Part shown: piece by piece, positions 19,126 to 27,972 of the stretch | How positions within the stretch are numbered: position 1 is the first letter of the stretch | Layout of the letters: every line of letters begins with the position of its first letter | DNA from: an uncultured Paracoccaceae bacterium | GTDB lineage: Bacteria; Pseudomonadota; Alphaproteobacteria; Rhodobacterales; Rhodobacteraceae | Assembly (NCBI GenBank): GCA_947500005.1 | Contig: CANMQJ010000012.1 | Coordinates: 102,446 to 166,445 of the forward strand | Reading direction: 5' to 3' | Length of the DNA stretch: 64,000 nucleotides | The notes under the pieces: generated by a model | Told to the model about the DNA's origin: nothing | Seen by the model: the letters and a program-made list of their open reading frames with translations, nothing else | Databases searched by the model: none | Translations under genes and position numbers: made by a program

Positions 19126-19729
19126 ACGCGGCTATCATCACGGCAATCTCAGGCAGGCGCTGATGGACGCCGCCCTTACCCTGATCGAGGAGAAGGGGCC
19201 CACGGGCTTTACCCTTTCGGAAGCCGCAAAGAAGGCTGGTGTAACGCCGGCAGCGGTCTATCGTCATTATGACGGCCGCGAGGACCTGATCGCCGAGGCC
19301 GCCCGGCAGGGTTTCGAGATGTTCGCCGATCTCATGCAATACGCCTATGACACGGGGCAACCCTCGGCCCTTGCCGCGTTCGAGGCCACGGGGCGCGCCT
19401 ATCTCGCCTTCGCCCGCAAGCATCCGGGCCATTACATCGCGATGTTCGAAAGCTCGATCTCGGTGAACCGTACGCCGGAACTGGCGGCCGCGGCCGCGCG
19501 GGCGAAAGCGGTACTCGAAATGGCCGCCGCAGACCTGTCGAAACATATTCCGCCAGAAAAGCGCCCGCCCGCCTCGATGTTCAGCGCACATATCTGGGCG
19601 ATGAGCCACGGTGTCGTGGAGCTTTTCGCGCGCAACAATGGCGGTGCGTCGCCCTTTTCGCCCGAGGATCTGTTGGAATCCGGGATCGGGATATACCTGC
19701 GCGGGTTGGGACTTATCGCCCCGGATTGA
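19118..19729 (+). CDS. TetR/AcrR family transcriptional regulator
   Basis: A 203-residue repressor-type protein. The N-terminal helix-turn-helix spans about residues 9-56, with [32 protein letters not shown] typical of TetR DNA-binding domains, preceded by the basic KRGYHHGNL motif. The C-terminal ligand domain is of the TetR_C_13/WHG type (ending [12 protein letters not shown]). The ATG at 19118 overlaps the end of ppk2. Targets are unknown; ppk2 or an unlinked membrane lipid operon are possibilities. Confidence 0.9.
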   Translation: MPKRGYHHGNLRQALMDAALTLIEEKGPTGFTLSEAAKKAGVTPAAVYRHYDGREDLIAEAARQGFEMFADLMQYAYDTGQPSALAAFEATGRAYLAFARKHPGHYIAMFESSISVNRTPELAAAAARAKAVLEMAAADLSKHIPPEKRPPASMFSAHIWAMSHGVVELFARNNGGASPFSPEDLLESGIGIYLRGLGLIAPD

Positions 19730-19797
19730 TGCGGATGCTTGTCGTGGGGGGAACGCCTCGCTATGACCGATGGGAATTGCGTCAAGGGACAACTTCC

Positions 19798-20541
19798 GTG
19801 AGCCACTCAATCTCCAATACCACCCTCGTCCGCCGCGACCGGCTGCGCCAGCTCAAGGAACGTGAAAAGGCTTGGTTCGACCTGACTTTCCTAAAGGCTC
19901 TTGAGGCCGAACACCGCAGCCGCTGCATCGACCTGCTGGACCAGTCGAGATCGCAGCTGCGCCAGGACCTCTTCGCGCTTTCGCGGACGGATTTCCGGCG
20001 CGGCGGCTTCTTCGTGGAATTCGGGGCAACGGACGGGGTCGAATTGAACAACACCCATCTTCTCGAACACGGGTTCGGCTGGACCGGCATCCTGGCCGAA
20101 CCGGCGCGGGGATGGCATGGCGACCTCAAGAAGAACCGCAAATGCACCATCGAGACGCGCTGCGTCTGGAACGCGAGCGGCGAGAAACTGGCCTTTACCG
20201 AAGCCCCACGGGGTGAGAACTCGGGCATTTCGACCTTCGTCAAGTCCACCCGGCGCCTGCGCGGTCAGAATTACGAGGTCGAAACGATCTCTCTCAACGA
20301 TTTGCTGGAAGGCCACGGTGCGCCGTCGCATATCGACTATATCTCGATCGACACCGAAGGCAGCGAGTTGGACATCCTCCAAGCGGTCGATTTCGATCGC
20401 TGGACATTCGGCGCCATGACGGTGGAACACAATTTCCAGCCGCAGCGGGAGCCCATCCATGACCTTTTGACCGACAAGGGATATGTACGGGTTATGGAGG
20501 ATTGCTCGATGTTCGACGACTGGTACGTTCCGGCGGCTTGA
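19798..20541 (+). CDS. FkbM family methyltransferase
   Basis: A 247-residue SAM-dependent methyltransferase. The FkbM signature is visible as GGFFVEFGATDGVELNNTHLLE (SAM site, about residues 73-94), followed by GWTGILAEP with the acidic residue contacting the ribose, and later HIDYISIDTEGSELDIL. The GTG start at 19798 is chosen because AAGGGA lies eight bases upstream. Such enzymes methylate sugars or small hydroxylated compounds; the context gives no substrate. A shared terminator separates it from the convergent rpsI. Confidence 0.9.
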   Translation: MSHSISNTTLVRRDRLRQLKEREKAWFDLTFLKALEAEHRSRCIDLLDQSRSQLRQDLFALSRTDFRRGGFFVEFGATDGVELNNTHLLEHGFGWTGILAEPARGWHGDLKKNRKCTIETRCVWNASGEKLAFTEAPRGENSGISTFVKSTRRLRGQNYEVETISLNDLLEGHGAPSHIDYISIDTEGSELDILQAVDFDRWTFGAMTVEHNFQPQREPIHDLLTDKGYVRVMEDCSMFDDWYVPAA

Positions 20542-20557
20542 GATCGGACAGCGCAAC

Positions 20558-20594
20558 AAAAAAGGCCGCGCAAGTTGCGCGGCCTTTTCCTTTT
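20558..20594. terminator. bidirectional intrinsic terminator between fkbM and rpsI
   Basis: A near-perfect 14-base inverted repeat (20560-20573 with 20575-20588) with GGCCGCGC/GCGCGGCC core, flanked by A-runs on the left and T-runs on the right. It can therefore terminate both the methyltransferase transcript and the rplM-rpsI transcript. Confidence 0.88.
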
Positions 20595-20607
20595 GTCTCC
20601 GAAACGA

Positions 20608-21114
20608 TCAGCGCTTCGAGAACTGGAAGCTGCGGCGGGCTTTCGCGCGGCCGTATTTCTTCCGCTCGACGACACGGCTGTCGCGGGTCAGGAAGCCCGC
20701 GGCCTTGAGCGCGCCGCGCAGCGAGGGATCGTAAAGTTGCAGCGCCTTCGAGATACCGTGCTTGACGGCGCCGGCCTGACCGGTCAGGCCGCCGCCCTTG
20801 ACGGTCGCCTGAACGTCGAACTGGCCTTCGACACCGGCCACCTGGAAGGGCTGGCGCAGGATCAGCTGAAGCACGGGGCGGGCGAAGTACGTCGCCATTT
20901 CCTTGCCGTTGACCACGACCTTGCCCGAACCGGGCTTGATCCAGACACGGGCGACCGCGTCCTTCCGCTTGCCGGTGGCATAGGAGCGGCCCAGCTCGTC
21001 GCGAACGGGCTCGCGGGCGATTTCGGTTTCTTCGGCGGTGGAGCCCTGGACGGCACCGATATCGTCGGTCACGGCCTTGGCGAGCTCGTCGAGCGTCTTG
21101 ATTTCGTCAGCCAT
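20608..21114 (-). CDS. rpsI: 30S ribosomal protein S9
   Basis: Small-subunit ribosomal protein uS9. The 168 residues carry an alphaproteobacterial N-terminal extension of about 35 acidic residues before the conserved core [18 protein letters not shown]. The C-terminus ends with [15 protein letters not shown], the conserved basic tail that reaches the P-site tRNA. It is the second gene of the usual rplM-rpsI pair, separated from rplM by only five bases. Confidence 0.99.
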   Translation of the reverse strand: MADEIKTLDELAKAVTDDIGAVQGSTAEETEIAREPVRDELGRSYATGKRKDAVARVWIKPGSGKVVVNGKEMATYFARPVLQLILRQPFQVAGVEGQFDVQATVKGGGLTGQAGAVKHGISKALQLYDPSLRGALKAAGFLTRDSRVVERKKYGRAKARRSFQFSKR

Positions 21115-21119
21115 CTAAC

Positions 21120-21578
21120 TCAGCTCCGGGTGTTTTTCTTGTTCATGGACTTCACGTCCAGAATCTCGGGGTTCTGCGCCTCGTGCGGGTGCTGGCCCCC
21201 GGCATAGATGCGCAGGTTGGTCATCTGCTGGCGCGCCAGGCGGTTGCCGGGCAGCATGCGCTTGACGGCCTGGAAGACCACGCGCTCGGGATGTGCTCCC
21301 TCGAGGATCTGCTGCTTGGTGCGCGACTTGATGCCGCCGGGATGGCCTGTATGCCAGTTGAAGTTTTCCTGGCGCTTGTTGCCGGTCATCTGCACCTTGT
21401 CGGCGTTGATGACGATGACGTTGTCGCCCATGTCCATGTGCGGGGTGAAGGACGCCTTGTGCTTGCCGCGCAGGCGCATGGCAATGATCGAGGCGAGGCG
21501 GCCCAGAACGACGCCCTCGGCGTCGATCAGGATCCACTTCTTGTCGATATCTGCCGGAGTTGCAGAAAAGGTTTTCAT
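21120..21578 (-). CDS. rplM: 50S ribosomal protein L13
   Basis: Large-subunit ribosomal protein uL13, 152 residues. Conserved motifs are [42 protein letters not shown] and [14 protein letters not shown]. The ATG at 21578 is preferred over an upstream in-frame start because the family N-terminus ([15 protein letters not shown]) starts there. It is transcribed first in the rplM-rpsI operon. Confidence 0.99.
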   Translation of the reverse strand: MKTFSATPADIDKKWILIDAEGVVLGRLASIIAMRLRGKHKASFTPHMDMGDNVIVINADKVQMTGNKRQENFNWHTGHPGGIKSRTKQQILEGAHPERVVFQAVKRMLPGNRLARQQMTNLRIYAGGQHPHEAQNPEILDVKSMNKKNTRS

Positions 21579-21646
21579 GGCAGGATAATCCTGTTTGATG
21601 TGAAAGACCGACCTGCGAACAGGCCGGTCCGAATTCGATGGACGGG

Positions 21647-21674
21647 TTCTATGTAAGCCGCGCTGACTCGTCAA
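21647..21674 (-). promoter_or_regulatory. rplM: probable sigma-70 type promoter of rplM-rpsI
   Basis: On the minus strand TTGACG (21674-21669) is followed after 15-16 bases by CATAGA/ATAGAA (21653-21647). The spacing and the strong -35 fit a housekeeping promoter giving a leader of about 60 bases for the ribosomal protein operon. Confidence 0.6.
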
Positions 21675-21742
21675 GCGTCGCCATTCCGAAAATATATTTT
21701 TAAATCATGTGGTTGCAAATTAGGTATCTTAATACCCCAAGT

Positions 21743-23146
21743 TCACACACTGATCTGCTCAGGTGGATTGTCCAGCAGCGATCGCAGGCTGAGCATCGCG
21801 GCCTCGAAAGTGGCGAGCGGGACATGCCCGTTCATCGCGATGCGAACCGCGTTGGGAGCGCGGCCGTCGCGCAGGGCGAACTCGTCGGCGGAACGGATCT
21901 GCACCCCGGCCTTCTCCGCCGCTCGTGTGAAGGCCGCCGCACGCCAACCCGCCGGCAACCGCAGCCAGACGAAGGGCACCTCGGCATCCCAGACCAGATC
22001 GAAGCCACCCAAGGCGTTCACTGTCACCCGGACGTATTCGGACATGCGCTGACGTACCTTGACGACGAGGTCCGGCGTGCGCGGGTCGGACAGCATCAGG
22101 CGCGTGAGTTCGGCCAGCGGCTGGGCCAGCCCGAAGAAACCGTATTCCGCCGCCCGGCGCAGATCGGCCCCCCGCCCTTCGGGGGCAATGGCGAACCCTA
22201 CCCGCAGGGCCGGGGTGAGCGTCTTCGAAATGGAGGCGATATGCCAGCCACGCTCGGGCGCCAGCGAACGAAAGCTGGGCGCACGGGTCTCGCCGATGCG
22301 ATAGCAATCGTCCTCGACGATCTGGATGTCGTTTCGGCGCGCGACGTCCACGATCTCCTTCCGGCGGGAAAGCGGCATGTGCGAGGCTGTCGGGTTCTGC
22401 ACCTCGGGCGAGACGCAGACAGCCTGCACCCGGTGCTGACGGGCGGCAGCCTCCAGCGCATCGGGAAGGATACCATGTGCGTCCATCTCGACCGCGACCA
22501 CCTCGGCACGCATAAGCTCGGCTGCGCGCCGGAACCCGGCATAGGAGAGTTCCTCGACCGCAATGGCCGGGCGAGGAGACTTGAGGATAGTCTGAAACGT
22601 GACGCAGAGGCCGTTCTGTCCACCATGGGTGAGGACCACATCCTCGGGCGTCAGGGGGCCCAGAGGCAGGGTCGAGAGCCAATCCGCCACCACCTGGCGC
22701 AGGGGATGATAGGAATCCCGCGTCGGGTAATTGAGAAAGAGCCAGGCATCGGCCCGCGCGATGCGTTCAAGGCATTCACGGATGAGCGCCACCTGCCCCA
22801 CATCGGCCAGGCGCGGGCTGAACAGACTGACATGGTCCGGGTCCGAGCGTTCCAGCAGATGCAACTGGCGTGACCATACATCGTCGAGCAAGGGAGATTT
22901 TGGCGGCGCCACGAACGTTCCGCGCCCGACTTCGGCCTGCAAAAGCCCCTCGTCGGTCAGTACGCTGTAGGCGCGGGCGACGGTGCCCGGGGTAATCGCC
23001 AATCGATAGGCCAGATCACGCACAGGAGGCAGTTTCGCGCCCACGGCCAGCGTCCCGTCCTCAATCGCCCGACGAATCGTATCCGCGACCGCCTTGTACT
23101 TGGGTCCTCGCCCCGGCGGCAGAGTTTCCGGCCAAATTGTACTCAT
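21743..23146 (-). CDS. MocR-type PLP-dependent transcriptional regulator
   Basis: A 467-residue fusion of a GntR winged helix (about residues 15-80: KYKAVADTIRRAIEDGTLAVGAKLPPVRDLAYRLAITPGTVARAYSVL) and a class I aminotransferase-like domain. The PLP lysine is in SISKTLTPALRVGF and the cofactor aspartate is in IVEDDCYRIGE. MocR proteins sense PLP or amino compounds and regulate nearby metabolic genes. The ATG at 23146 follows GGAAAG. An inverted repeat ATTGTA-N5-TACAAT covers this start, suggesting autoregulation. It is divergent from a DUF1127 gene, a likely target. Confidence 0.93.
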   Translation of the reverse strand: MSTIWPETLPPGRGPKYKAVADTIRRAIEDGTLAVGAKLPPVRDLAYRLAITPGTVARAYSVLTDEGLLQAEVGRGTFVAPPKSPLLDDVWSRQLHLLERSDPDHVSLFSPRLADVGQVALIRECLERIARADAWLFLNYPTRDSYHPLRQVVADWLSTLPLGPLTPEDVVLTHGGQNGLCVTFQTILKSPRPAIAVEELSYAGFRRAAELMRAEVVAVEMDAHGILPDALEAAARQHRVQAVCVSPEVQNPTASHMPLSRRKEIVDVARRNDIQIVEDDCYRIGETRAPSFRSLAPERGWHIASISKTLTPALRVGFAIAPEGRGADLRRAAEYGFFGLAQPLAELTRLMLSDPRTPDLVVKVRQRMSEYVRVTVNALGGFDLVWDAEVPFVWLRLPAGWRAAAFTRAAEKAGVQIRSADEFALRDGRAPNAVRIAMNGHVPLATFEAAMLSLRSLLDNPPEQISV

Positions 23147-23152
23147 TACAAT
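23136..23152. promoter_or_regulatory. inverted repeat ATTGTA-N5-TACAAT, candidate MocR operator
   Basis: A perfect 6-5-6 inverted repeat lying over the start codon of the MocR gene. A further TACAAT half-site occurs at 23223-23228 before the divergent DUF1127 gene. The position and symmetry suggest self-repression and control of the neighbour, but no experimental operator of this family member is known to me. Confidence 0.45.
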
Positions 23153-23245
23153 CTTTCCTTTGCGCACGACACAATTCCGAATGTATCAAGATCGTGTACC
23201 AATCAAACATGAAATGTGTCAATACAATCTGAAAGGCCAAGGACC

Positions 23246-23473
23246 ATGACCCGCGCGATGCCCCTCCGCTCCCTGACGCTGCTGAACGCCAGCCCCCGGC
23301 TGCCGCTGATCGCTGCGCTGGCGGTACGCTTTGCCGCGACGGTCACCCTGTGGCAGCGACGCCGCCGCACCCGGCTGAACCTGGGCAAGCTGGATGATCG
23401 CCTGTTGCAGGATGTCGGGCTTTCTCCACGCGCAGCCCATTACGAGGCACGCCGCGCCTTCTGGCAAATCTGA
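23246..23473 (+). CDS. DUF1127 domain small protein
   Basis: A 75-residue basic protein ending in the DUF1127 motif: RLNLGKLDDRLLQDVGLSPRAAHYEARRAFW (about residues 43-73). DUF1127 proteins in alphaproteobacteria bind RNA or act in phosphate, carbon and small-RNA regulation. The N-terminal 40 residues contain a weakly hydrophobic arginine-rich stretch. The ATG at 23246 follows AAGGA. It is transcribed divergently from the MocR regulator, whose half-site lies 18 bases upstream, and is followed by a strong terminator. Confidence 0.88.
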   Translation: MTRAMPLRSLTLLNASPRLPLIAALAVRFAATVTLWQRRRRTRLNLGKLDDRLLQDVGLSPRAAHYEARRAFWQI

Positions 23474-23510
23474 GAGTTTCCCCAGTCCCTGTCCCAAGGG
23501 ACCTCTTCCT

Positions 23511-23539
23511 GGCCGGGGCTTGTCCCCGGCCTCTTTTTT
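23511..23539 (+). terminator. intrinsic terminator of the DUF1127 gene
   Basis: Perfect 8-bp stem GGCCGGGG/CCCCGGCC with a five-base loop, followed by TCTTTTTT. It is one of the clearest intrinsic terminators in the window. Confidence 0.9.
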
Positions 23540-23547
23540 GCACGCGA

Positions 23548-23991
23548 CTACCCCATACGGGCCGCCGCGGACCCCTCGGGCGGGAGCGAGTAGGTCATGG
23601 ACGCCCGGGCAACGGGTTTGTCCGACCCTTCGGAATACATCAGGACATCACCCACGGCCAACGTACGGCCCAGTTTCAGCAACCGACATTCGGCCACGAC
23701 ATCGCTTGCGCCGTCGGGTCTGCGCATGAAGTCCATCGAGCAATTCGTCGTCACCGCCAGCGCCTGTCGCCCCTTGCAGGCCAGGACCATCGCATAGACG
23801 CAGACATCGGCCAGCGCGAACATCGAAGGTCCCGAGACCGTCCCGCCCGGACGCAGATGCCTGTCGGCCACAAGAAGGCGCATGGTCAGGCTTTCCTCGT
23901 CCACACGCTCCAGCGCGAAATCATCCGCCACCTGCGGAAACACTTTTATCAGGTACTCGGCCAATTCGTCACGGGCCATTGCCAGCGCCAT
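23548..23991 (-). CDS. PaaI-type hotdog thioesterase
   Basis: A 147-residue single-hotdog acyl-CoA thioesterase. LRPGGTVSGPSMFALADVCVYAMVLA matches the PaaI helix that carries the catalytic aspartate (family HGGxxxxxxD position, here GPSMFALAD). ALAVTTNCSMDFMRRPDGASDVVAECRLLKLGRTLAVGDVLMYSEG follows the usual strands. The ATG at 23991 follows AGGAGG. It is divergent from an enoyl-CoA hydratase 58 bases away, and the pair may act on the same CoA thioesters. Confidence 0.9.
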   Translation of the reverse strand: MALAMARDELAEYLIKVFPQVADDFALERVDEESLTMRLLVADRHLRPGGTVSGPSMFALADVCVYAMVLACKGRQALAVTTNCSMDFMRRPDGASDVVAECRLLKLGRTLAVGDVLMYSEGSDKPVARASMTYSLPPEGSAAARMG

Positions 23992-24049
23992 GCTTTTCCT
24001 CCTCGCTTCTTGCGCATAGAGTTGGGCCAAGTTTGCGAGAGAGGGCAAG

Positions 24050-24835
24050 ATGGCAATTCTTGAACGTAACGACGCTGGCGCGGTTGCGCATCTCACCATG
24101 AACGCGCCCGAGCGGTTGAATGCGCTCAGCGACGAGATGCTGGCCGCGCTGCAGGAGGAGTTCGACCGGCTGAAGGAGGATCGGACGATCCGGGTGGTGA
24201 TCCTCTCGGGTGCAGGAAAGGCGTTCTGCGCGGGGCACGACCTGAAACAGATGACCGCCGGTCGCCAGTCCGAGGATGGCGGCAGAGCCTATTTCAAGGA
24301 TCTCTTCGACCGCTGCGCGCGCATGATGATGAGCGTGCAAACCCTGCCCCAGCCGGTCGTGGCCCAGGTGCATGGGATCGCGACCGCCGCCGGCTGCCAA
24401 CTGGTCGCGAGTTGCGACATGGCGGTGGCGGCCGAGGGAACGCGATTCGGCGTGAACGGGGTGAATATCGGCCTTTTCTGCTCGACGCCGATGGTCGCGC
24501 TGTCGCGCAACATTCCGCGCAAACTGGCCTTCGAGATGCTGACGACGGGCGAATTCATCGAGGCGGGCCGTGCCCGCGAACTTGGGCTGGTCAACCGTGT
24601 CGTGCCGATGGAGGATCTTGCCGCCGAGACGGACAAGCTTGCCAGCACCGTTGCCGGCAAGCTGGGATCGGCTGTCCGGGTCGGGAAAGAGGCCTTCTAC
24701 CACCAGATCCAGATGCCGCTCGAGTCGGCCTATGCCTATACTGGTGAGGTAATGGTCGAGAACATGTTGAACCGCGATACCGAGGAAGGCATCGCCGCCT
24801 TCATCGAAAAGCGCGCGCCCGATTGGACGCAGTAA
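24050..24835 (+). CDS. enoyl-CoA hydratase/isomerase family protein
   Basis: A 261-residue crotonase-fold protein. The oxyanion-hole motifs are FCAGHDLKQM (about residues 62-71) and HGIATAAGCQLVASCDMAVAAE (about 107-128). The second catalytic glutamate found in true hydratases is not obvious, because the region after the second motif reads GTRFGVNGVNIGLFCSTP. That pattern and the C-terminal MLNRDTEEGIAAFIEKRAPDW are like the mammalian ECHDC3-type group, so hydratase activity is uncertain. It is divergent from a hotdog thioesterase. Confidence 0.9.
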   Translation: MAILERNDAGAVAHLTMNAPERLNALSDEMLAALQEEFDRLKEDRTIRVVILSGAGKAFCAGHDLKQMTAGRQSEDGGRAYFKDLFDRCARMMMSVQTLPQPVVAQVHGIATAAGCQLVASCDMAVAAEGTRFGVNGVNIGLFCSTPMVALSRNIPRKLAFEMLTTGEFIEAGRARELGLVNRVVPMEDLAAETDKLASTVAGKLGSAVRVGKEAFYHQIQMPLESAYAYTGEVMVENMLNRDTEEGIAAFIEKRAPDWTQ

Positions 24836-24899
24836 AAGACCGGACGGGATCAATCGAGACAAACTGTTTCCAAATTGAGGCTTTAAATCAGGGCAAGAC

Positions 24900-25030
24900 T
24901 GTGGCAATTCTCTGGCACGGTAAATGACCGTAGATGCTTTTGGGTCGCCGTTGGCGGAAGGTCCCTCCTAGCTGGCTCTCTCTCCAGCGCGACATTCCCG
25001 CAGCGGCGACCCCAAAACAGCGCAGCCACA
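24900..25030 (+). ncRNA. candidate structured RNA upstream of trmFO
   Basis: The 286-base gap before trmFO holds no gene but a strongly self-complementary block. An outer stem TGTGGC/GCCACA (24900-24905 with 25025-25030) encloses a hairpin ACGGT-aaatg-ACCGT, a long stem TTTTGGGTCGCCG (24938-24950) with CGGCGACCCCAAAA (25004-25017, one bulge), and an inner hairpin GCTGG/CCAGC. An 11-base direct repeat ATTCCCGCAGC overlaps it (24994-25004 and 25031-25041). It could be a leader element of trmFO or a separate small RNA. The strand is inferred from the flanking plus-strand genes. I do not recognise the class. Confidence 0.4.
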
Positions 25031-25121
25031 ATTCCCGCAGCTTTGAAATCGTCACGGGTTGACCGCTTGACAGGCCGCAGGCCAGTTGCGCGCCGCCGCG
25101 CCCTGCCCTATGTCGCCATCC

Positions 25122-26477
25122 ATGACAGAGAAATTGCATATCGTTGGCGGCGGCATGGCCGGATCCGAGGCGGCCTGGCAGGCGGCGCAAATGGGCGTGG
25201 ACGTGGTCATCCACGAAATGCGCCCCAAGGTCGGAACCTTCGCTCATCACACCGGCAACCTGGCCGAAATGGTGTGCTCCAACTCCTTCCGCTCGGATGA
25301 TGACGAGCAGAACGCGGTTGGCCTGCTGCATTGGGAGATGCGGGCAGCGGGCGGGTTGATCATGGCCAGCGCCGATGCCCACCGCCTTCCAGCCGGCGGC
25401 GCGCTTGCGGTCGACCGCGACCCCTTTGCGGAAACTGTCACGGAACGGTTGAGGTCGCACCCCCGGATCTCGGTAACCGAGGAAGAGGTGACCGACCTGC
25501 CGGATGGCGGGCAGTGGATCTTCGCCACCGGGCCCCTGACCTCTCCGGCCCTGGGCGAGGCCATCGCGCGGGTGACCGGGTCGGATGCGTTGGCCTTCTT
25601 CGACGCCATCGCGCCCATCGTCTATGCCGAGAGCATCGACATGGACGTGGCCTGGCGCCAATCGCGGTATGACAAGGGCGAAACCGAGGAAGAACGGACG
25701 GCCTATATCAACTGCCCGATGACGCGCGATGAATACGAAGCCTTCATCGACGCGCTGCTCGCGGCCGACAAGACCAAGTTTCACGAAGGCGAAACCGCGG
25801 GCTATTTCGATGGCTGCCTGCCGATCGAGGTCATGGCCGAGCGGGGCCGCGAAACCCTGCGCCATGGACCGATGAAGCCGGTCGGGCTGACCAACCCCCA
25901 CAACCCGACCGAAAAGGCCCATGCCGTCGTCCAATTGCGCCGCGACAATGCGCTTGGCACGCTCTACAACATCGTCGGCTTTCAGACCAAGATGAAATAC
26001 GGCGCGCAAACCGATGTTTTCCGGATGATTCCCGGCCTGAAGGAGGCCCGCTTTGCACGTCTTGGCGGCATTCACCGGAATACGTTCCTCAATTCTCCGA
26101 CGCTGCTTGACGAGCAGATGCGCCTGCGTGCGCGGCCCAATATCCGCTTTGCCGGACAGATCACCGGTGTCGAGGGCTATGTCGAATCCGCTGCCATGGG
26201 TTTGCTGGCTGGACGCTTGGCCGCTGCCGAGATGCAGGGCCGCGCCCTCTCTCCGGTTCCGCAGGACAGCGCCATGGGCGCTCTTATCCATCACATCACG
26301 GGCGGGGCCGAGGCGAAGACCTTTCAGCCGATGAACGTGAATTTCGGACTGTTCCGCCCTGTTGACGGCCTGAAAGGCGGACGCCGGGGACGCAAGGACC
26401 GCTACAAGGCCTACACGGACCGCGCCAAGGCGGCGTGGACCAACTGGCTCACTCGCTCCGGGGTGGACGCAGCCTGA
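25122..26477 (+). CDS. trmFO: methylenetetrahydrofolate--tRNA-(uracil-5-)-methyltransferase
   Basis: Folate- and FAD-dependent enzyme making 5-methyluridine at tRNA position 54. The 451 residues begin with the FAD-binding [17 protein letters not shown] and include [19 protein letters not shown] with the catalytic Cys of the SNSxR region, [15 protein letters not shown], and the C-terminal [13 protein letters not shown]. Length is normal. The ATG at 25122 is used; upstream codons lack the family pattern. A methyltransferase and gluQ follow closely, forming a small run of plus-strand genes largely for tRNA modification. Confidence 0.97.
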   Translation: MTEKLHIVGGGMAGSEAAWQAAQMGVDVVIHEMRPKVGTFAHHTGNLAEMVCSNSFRSDDDEQNAVGLLHWEMRAAGGLIMASADAHRLPAGGALAVDRDPFAETVTERLRSHPRISVTEEEVTDLPDGGQWIFATGPLTSPALGEAIARVTGSDALAFFDAIAPIVYAESIDMDVAWRQSRYDKGETEEERTAYINCPMTRDEYEAFIDALLAADKTKFHEGETAGYFDGCLPIEVMAERGRETLRHGPMKPVGLTNPHNPTEKAHAVVQLRRDNALGTLYNIVGFQTKMKYGAQTDVFRMIPGLKEARFARLGGIHRNTFLNSPTLLDEQMRLRARPNIRFAGQITGVEGYVESAAMGLLAGRLAAAEMQGRALSPVPQDSAMGALIHHITGGAEAKTFQPMNVNFGLFRPVDGLKGGRRGRKDRYKAYTDRAKAAWTNWLTRSGVDAA

Positions 26478-26499
26478 CCGGCCCGTCTACGATGGGGAC

Positions 26500-27114
26500 A
26501 TGAGCAAGAAGTTCCTGTCCGACACATACAGTCTCGAAACGCCCGAAGAAACGCGGGATCACTACGATGCCTGGGCGTCCTCCTATGATGCCGAAATCGC
26601 GGAGAACGGCTATGCCACGCCGGGACGTGTCGCCGAGGCGCTCTGGGCATGCGCACCGATGCCTGAAATCCCCGTCCTGGATTTCGGGTGCGGCACTGGC
26701 CTTTCCGGCCTGGCCCTGCGCAAGGCGGGGTACGCCATTGTCGACGGAATGGACCCTTCGGCCGAGATGCTGGCCGGAGCCCGGGACAAAGGGGCTTATC
26801 GCGACTTGACGTTGCTCGACCTCGGAAAGGACGCCCCGATCGCCCAGGGCGCCTATCACCTGATCACGGCGACCGGCGTGATCGGGGTGGGCGCGGCCCC
26901 CCCCATGACCTTCGACATGCTCATGAAAGCTCTGCCTCGCGGCGGGAAACTTGCGTTCTCCTTCAACGATCATGCCCTTGCCGATCGTGCCTTCGAGGGG
27001 CGTCTGTCGGAATGGCTGGACATGGGGGCCGCCCGGTTGCTCAGCAAGGAATACGGCCCGCACCTTCCCGGCCTCGACTTGAAGGCCAATGTTTACGTCG
27101 TTGAAAAGAATTGA
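26500..27114 (+). CDS. class I SAM-dependent methyltransferase
   Basis: A 204-residue methyltransferase. Motif I is LDFGCGTGLSGLAL (about residues 60-73), the acidic loop residue is in GMDPSAEML, and TLLDLGKDAPI fits motif II. The early DHYDAWASSYDAEIAENGYATP segment is common to ubiquinone/menaquinone-type and Williams-Beuren-type methyltransferases. The substrate cannot be assigned. Its stop overlaps the TTG start of gluQ, so both are translated together, but a functional connection is only inferred. Confidence 0.88.
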   Translation: MSKKFLSDTYSLETPEETRDHYDAWASSYDAEIAENGYATPGRVAEALWACAPMPEIPVLDFGCGTGLSGLALRKAGYAIVDGMDPSAEMLAGARDKGAYRDLTLLDLGKDAPIAQGAYHLITATGVIGVGAAPPMTFDMLMKALPRGGKLAFSFNDHALADRAFEGRLSEWLDMGAARLLSKEYGPHLPGLDLKANVYVVEKN

Positions 27115-27965
27115 ACTTCCGAACACGCTTTGCACCGTCACCGACCGGGCCGCTGCATCTTGGCCATGCCTATTCTGCCATGCTCGCGCATGGCATGGCA
27201 CGCGCGGCCGGAGGGCAATTCCTGTTGCGGATCGAGGACATCGATCAGAGCCGGTCGCGCCCTGCGTGGGAAAAACAGATATACGACGACCTGCATTGGC
27301 TGGGGCTGGACTGGCCCCTTCCCGTCATGCGGCAGTCGGAGCGTCTCCAGCGATATTCCGAAGCAGTCGCGCATCTGACGGAAATGGGTCTGACCTATCC
27401 GTGCCGATGCAACCGCGCGGATATCGAAGCGGCAGCCGGCGCTCCACAGGAAGGTGTCCCGCAATTCGGGCCGGATGGCAGGATCTATCCCGGTACTTGC
27501 CGACACCGCGCCATGTCCGAAGCGCGACCAGAGGACGCGATCCGTCTTGACATGAGGAAGGCCACGGAAGCCGTTGAATTATCATCTTTCTACGAAACCG
27601 GCGAGGCGCACGCAGCCGAGCACCCTCTGGACCGCGACGATCTGATCGAGACAGTCGGCGACATCATCCTCGTGCGGCGTAACATGGGCGGGTCCTATCA
27701 TTTGTCTGTGGTGGTCGATGACGGCGATCAAGGCATTACCCATGTCGTGCGCGGCGAGGACCTGTTCGAGGCAACGCGCATTCACGTCCTGCTGCAAACC
27801 CTGCTCGGGCTTCCCGTTCCCGTCTTTCATCACCACCGGCTGATCCGCGATGCCGGAGGAAAGCGGCTTGCAAAGCGCGACGATGCGCGGTCAATTGCCA
27901 GGTATCGCGAGGAGGGCGCCAGCCCGGCCGATATACGGGCCATGGTCGGTCTGCCTGAAAACTGA
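27111..27965 (+). CDS. gluQ: tRNA glutamyl-Q(34) synthetase
   Basis: Attaches glutamate to the queuosine base of tRNA-Asp. The 284-residue protein is a truncated class I glutamyl-tRNA synthetase lacking the anticodon-binding domain: RFAPSPTGPLHLGHAYSAM holds the HIGH motif (LHLGH), RCNRADIEAA and YPGTCRH hold zinc-binding cysteines, and KRLAKRD replaces KMSKS. The TTG start at 27111 overlaps the stop of the previous gene as TTGA, and begins precisely at the family N-terminus. It is convergent with hisI. Confidence 0.95.
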   Translation: MNFRTRFAPSPTGPLHLGHAYSAMLAHGMARAAGGQFLLRIEDIDQSRSRPAWEKQIYDDLHWLGLDWPLPVMRQSERLQRYSEAVAHLTEMGLTYPCRCNRADIEAAAGAPQEGVPQFGPDGRIYPGTCRHRAMSEARPEDAIRLDMRKATEAVELSSFYETGEAHAAEHPLDRDDLIETVGDIILVRRNMGGSYHLSVVVDDGDQGITHVVRGEDLFEATRIHVLLQTLLGLPVPVFHHHRLIRDAGGKRLAKRDDARSIARYREEGASPADIRAMVGLPEN

Positions 27966-27972
27966 TCGGTGA

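Noticed and set aside
24888..26294. 468-codon minus-strand frame over trmFO
   Set aside because: Antisense to trmFO, with no motif. Its upstream part also covers the structured gap.
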